A stretch of 6,645 bases of DNA from Candidatus Zixiibacteriota bacterium (lineage in GTDB: Bacteria > Zixibacteria > MSB-5A5 > CAIYYT01): NCBI GenBank assembly GCA_026397575.1, contig JAPLUP010000468.1, forward strand, positions 1-6,645, in the 5' to 3' direction. The notes beneath the pieces were generated by a model, which ran no database searches, was not told where the DNA came from, and worked only from the letters and a program-made list of their open reading frames with translations. Every line of letters starts with the position of its first letter. The first letter of the stretch is position 1. The position numbers were made by a program, and so were the translations under genes. This document shows positions 4,731 to 6,645 of the stretch, in pieces.

Positions 4731-6572
4731 ATGAAGTGCACCAACGTGTTCTGGATTGTCGTGTGGGCGGCAGTGGCCTTGTGGTCATTTCCTACACTCG
4801 GCGCGGTTCCTCAATCGATCAGCTATCAAGGACAACTGAGCAGTGCCGGGGGAGGTCCAGTCAACGATACTGTTGACCTGGTCTTTTCGATCTGCCCAGA
4901 CTCGCTTTGTGACAGGCCGCTCTGGACAGAATCTCATTCAAGCGTCATCGTCAAGGATGGCCTCTTTGATGTCCTGCTCGGCTCAATCACACCCATTCCG
5001 CCGAGTGTCTTCTTGGGTTCAGTGCGATGGCTCTCCATTTCCAAAGATGGTGTTGCCGCAAGCCGGGCGCTGAGAATGGTGAGTGCACCTTATGCCTATA
5101 GGTCCCTGCTGGCAGATACCGCCTACTATGCCAAGAGCGGTGGTGGATCAGATTGCTCTGATTGCGATTCGATATTCGTAAATGCAATCGGTCCGGATAG
5201 CGTGATTGCCACCTCGGGTACAGCTCTGACCGGAAGTACGGTCGGGAGCGGTGGGGCGGATATCTTTGGAATAAAGGGATACGCCTCCAACAAGGGAACT
5301 GGAACCGCGAATGGAGGGCTATTCACCACAGCCGATTCGGGCAGTGGTTTCCATTTTGGAGTCAGAGGTGAGGCCTACAGCACTGTCAGTATGGGCGCAT
5401 ATGGTGTTGCCGGTTATGGCTCGAATACGTCAGGAGGTGAGGCGTATGGCGGCTATTTTGCCACACCAGCCACTGGAACAGGACACCATTACGGTCTGCG
5501 AGCGTCAGCCATGAGTGCATCTCCCGGCGCGGCGTACGGAATTTATGGCACAGCATCAAACAGTTTCGGTCAGGCCTACGGGGGATTCTTCTCGACGTCT
5601 TCAGAGGGCGAAGGCATCCACTATGGAATTAGTGCTGAGGCTCACACCGCGGCATTGGCTTTTGCATGTGGGATCGACGGATATGCAGTAAATACTTCCA
5701 GCGGCGCTGCCTATGGCGGTTCGTTCGAGACTGCCGATTCCGGCACAGGCATTCACTATGGGATCAAATCCTCCGGCGCAGGTGCCTCCTCCAGCACTAC
5801 CTACGGTGTTTCGGGCGTGGGTTCCAATACATCGACTGGCACAGTGCTTGGTGGAGAGTTTTCGACCAGCCTTACTGGTACCGGCGATCACTACGGGATT
5901 AAAGGAAGCGGGTATGGCAATTCCGACGCGTCCACGTACGGTTCCTACGGCTACGGGAAAAATTTCTTGACTGGCTCTGTATACGGAGGGTTTTTCGAAA
6001 CTTCCTCTTCCGGCACCGGAACGAAATATGGTATCTATTCCGTGACACCTGCTGCAGCGGGATACGCCGGGTATTTCGCGGGCAATACCCTAACTACTGG
6101 TACCAAGAGCGCTGCGGTGAAAGTGGATAATGGTGAATACAGATTACTATACGCCATGGAATCCCCGGAGAACTGGTTTGAGGATTTTGGGGGCGGAAAA
6201 CTGCAGGACGGTGTAACAACTGTTCAGATTGATCCTCTTTTTGCCCAAGCAGTGAATATCCAGATTGAGTATAGAGTTTATCTGACACCGGAAGGTGATT
6301 GCAGAGGACTTTATGTAACAAACAAGGGAGCCAGTTCCTTCGAAGTCAGGGAGCTTCAGGGCGGAACCGCGAACATCTCTTTCTCCTACCGCATTGTTGC
6401 CAAGAGGAAAGGCTATGAGGATCTGAGGATGGCGAAGATGCTCGGGTCAACCCCTGAAGAAACCGAGGCAGTGCACGCAAAACGGCAGGCAGAGATGGAA
6501 GAAGATAACCAGCGGATTCGACAGGATAGATCGACCCCCGAAAAAGATCCGTCGCAGCAAGAAAGGAAGTAG
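4731..6572 (+). CDS. Secreted tail-fibre-like repeat protein
   Basis: This 613-residue exported protein starts 6 nt after AAGGAG (4719-4724). A signal peptide covers residues 1-25 with likely cleavage after TLGA. Residues 26-128 form a globular domain: PQSISYQGQLSSAGGGPV, then LWTES, KDGLFDVLLGS, WLSI and SAPYAYRSLLADTA. This domain is frequent at the N-terminus of tail-fibre-like bacterial surface proteins. A linker follows with DCSDC (C142, C145). Residues 179-448 are Gly/Ser/Thr/Tyr-rich repeats with a 15-residue period grouped in 45-residue super-repeats, probably a beta-solenoid or trimeric beta-helix. Residues 459-560 make a conserved C-terminal module (LLYAMESPENWFEDFG, DPLFAQAVN, VYLTPEGDCRGLYV, YRIVAKRKGYE). 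The last 45 residues are highly charged and probably helical. Relatives often end in a peptidase S74 chaperone; here the module stands in its place. The likely role is as a surface fibre or adhesin. No enzyme motif is visible, and the precise function is unknown. Confidence 0.8.
   Translation: MKCTNVFWIVVWAAVALWSFPTLGAVPQSISYQGQLSSAGGGPVNDTVDLVFSICPDSLCDRPLWTESHSSVIVKDGLFDVLLGSITPIPPSVFLGSVRWLSISKDGVAASRALRMVSAPYAYRSLLADTAYYAKSGGGSDCSDCDSIFVNAIGPDSVIATSGTALTGSTVGSGGADIFGIKGYASNKGTGTANGGLFTTADSGSGFHFGVRGEAYSTVSMGAYGVAGYGSNTSGGEAYGGYFATPATGTGHHYGLRASAMSASPGAAYGIYGTASNSFGQAYGGFFSTSSEGEGIHYGISAEAHTAALAFACGIDGYAVNTSSGAAYGGSFETADSGTGIHYGIKSSGAGASSSTTYGVSGVGSNTSTGTVLGGEFSTSLTGTGDHYGIKGSGYGNSDASTYGSYGYGKNFLTGSVYGGFFETSSSGTGTKYGIYSVTPAAAGYAGYFAGNTLTTGTKSAAVKVDNGEYRLLYAMESPENWFEDFGGGKLQDGVTTVQIDPLFAQAVNIQIEYRVYLTPEGDCRGLYVTNKGASSFEVRELQGGTANISFSYRIVAKRKGYEDLRMAKMLGSTPEETEAVHAKRQAEMEEDNQRIRQDRSTPEKDPSQQERK
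5265..6074 (+). repeat. 15-residue / 45-residue protein repeats
   Basis: This segment encodes residues 179-448. Each 15-residue unit opens with Y/F-G, at residues 179, 194, 209, 224, 239, 254, 269, 283, 298, 313, 328, 343, 358, 373, 388, 403, 418, 433 and 445. Only one step is 14 and the last is 12. Units come in triplets: 'YGV.GYGSNTS.G.A', 'YGGxFxTxxxGTGxH' and 'YGIxxxxxxxSxxxx'. The triplets form 44-45-residue super-repeats starting at 179, 224, 269, 313, 358 and 403. Substitutions such as N194, C313 and L373 break the Tyr but keep the Gly. Confidence 0.9.
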
Positions 6573-6602
6573 TCTCGACCGGCTATTCTTTGTAGTAAAA
6601 GA

Positions 6603-6630
6603 CGCGAGACCTCGCGCGAGGTTTCCAACC
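6603..6630. repeat. Cluster of overlapping palindromes
   Basis: ACCTCGCGCGAGGT (6609-6622) is a perfect 14-bp palindrome. It overlaps CGCGAG-AC-CTCGCG (6603-6616), and GGTT-TCC-AACC (6620-6630) follows directly. The first two stems exclude each other. The cluster begins 31 bp after the stop of the tail-fibre-like gene and could be a terminator without a long T-run or a copy of a dispersed intergenic element. The window ends too soon to decide. Confidence 0.5.
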
Positions 6631-6645
6631 GCAGGCAAGGGAATT

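Noticed and set aside
5265..6074. Calling the 15-residue repeats an antifreeze or ice-binding solenoid.
   Set aside because: A 15-residue period occurs in some insect antifreeze beta-helices, but the regular TxT ice-binding ladder is missing and the flanking domains point to tail-fibre-like surface proteins.
4731..6572. A phage or prophage tail-fibre gene.
   Set aside because: The Sec-type signal peptide, the lack of any phage structural neighbour and the surface-protein N-terminal domain fit a chromosomal exported protein better.
6413..6638. Two minus-strand frames (6413-6628 and 6447-6638) starting near the right edge.
   Set aside because: They overlap the coding C-terminus of the tail-fibre-like protein in antisense and begin inside or beside the palindrome cluster, with no ribosome site I could support.

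Overview
The window looks like bacterial chromosome from a member of the FCB superphylum. Candidate phylum Zixibacteria, or a relative, is my best guess. I infer this from protein style only: a secreted multidomain protein ending in a paired type I dockerin-like module with the spacing typical of those genomes, a tail-fibre-like repeat protein with a conserved C-terminal module common in such lineages, and ordinary Shine-Dalgarno sites (GGAGG, AAGGAGAG, AAGGAG). No rRNA, tRNA, CRISPR array or transposase is visible.

Layout: (1) 1-369, minus strand, the N-terminal end of a MalT/LuxR-like STAND ATPase regulator that runs off the left edge. (2) 370-553, a divergent intergenic region with a hairpin plus T-run reading leftward and an 8-bp direct repeat at 11-bp spacing. 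(3) 554-760, a small uncharacterised protein, followed 16 bp later by a 26-codon ORF (777-857) with a strong ribosome site. (4) 913-4356, an 1147-residue secreted protein. It has a signal peptide, a HAF-type repeat domain, a beta domain, a CLCA-type zinc metalloprotease motif (HEFGHFALGFFDEY), further beta domains and two dockerin-like calcium-binding repeats. It is closed by a convincing intrinsic terminator. (5) 4357-4730, a 374-bp intergenic stretch with three small consecutive inverted repeats and a possible promoter. (6) 4731-6572, a 613-residue secreted tail-fibre-like protein. Residues 179-448 follow a 15-residue period (Tyr-Gly at each start) that groups into 45-residue super-repeats. 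(7) 6573-6645, a GC-rich cluster of overlapping palindromes.

Functionally, the two large genes encode separate exported proteins, probably acting at or beyond the cell surface. The terminator between them argues against one operon. The most noteworthy items are the domain architecture of the CLCA-like metalloprotease, which shows no recognisable VWA domain, and the regular 15/45-residue solenoid of the last protein. I see no evidence for a defence system, biosynthetic cluster or mobile element.
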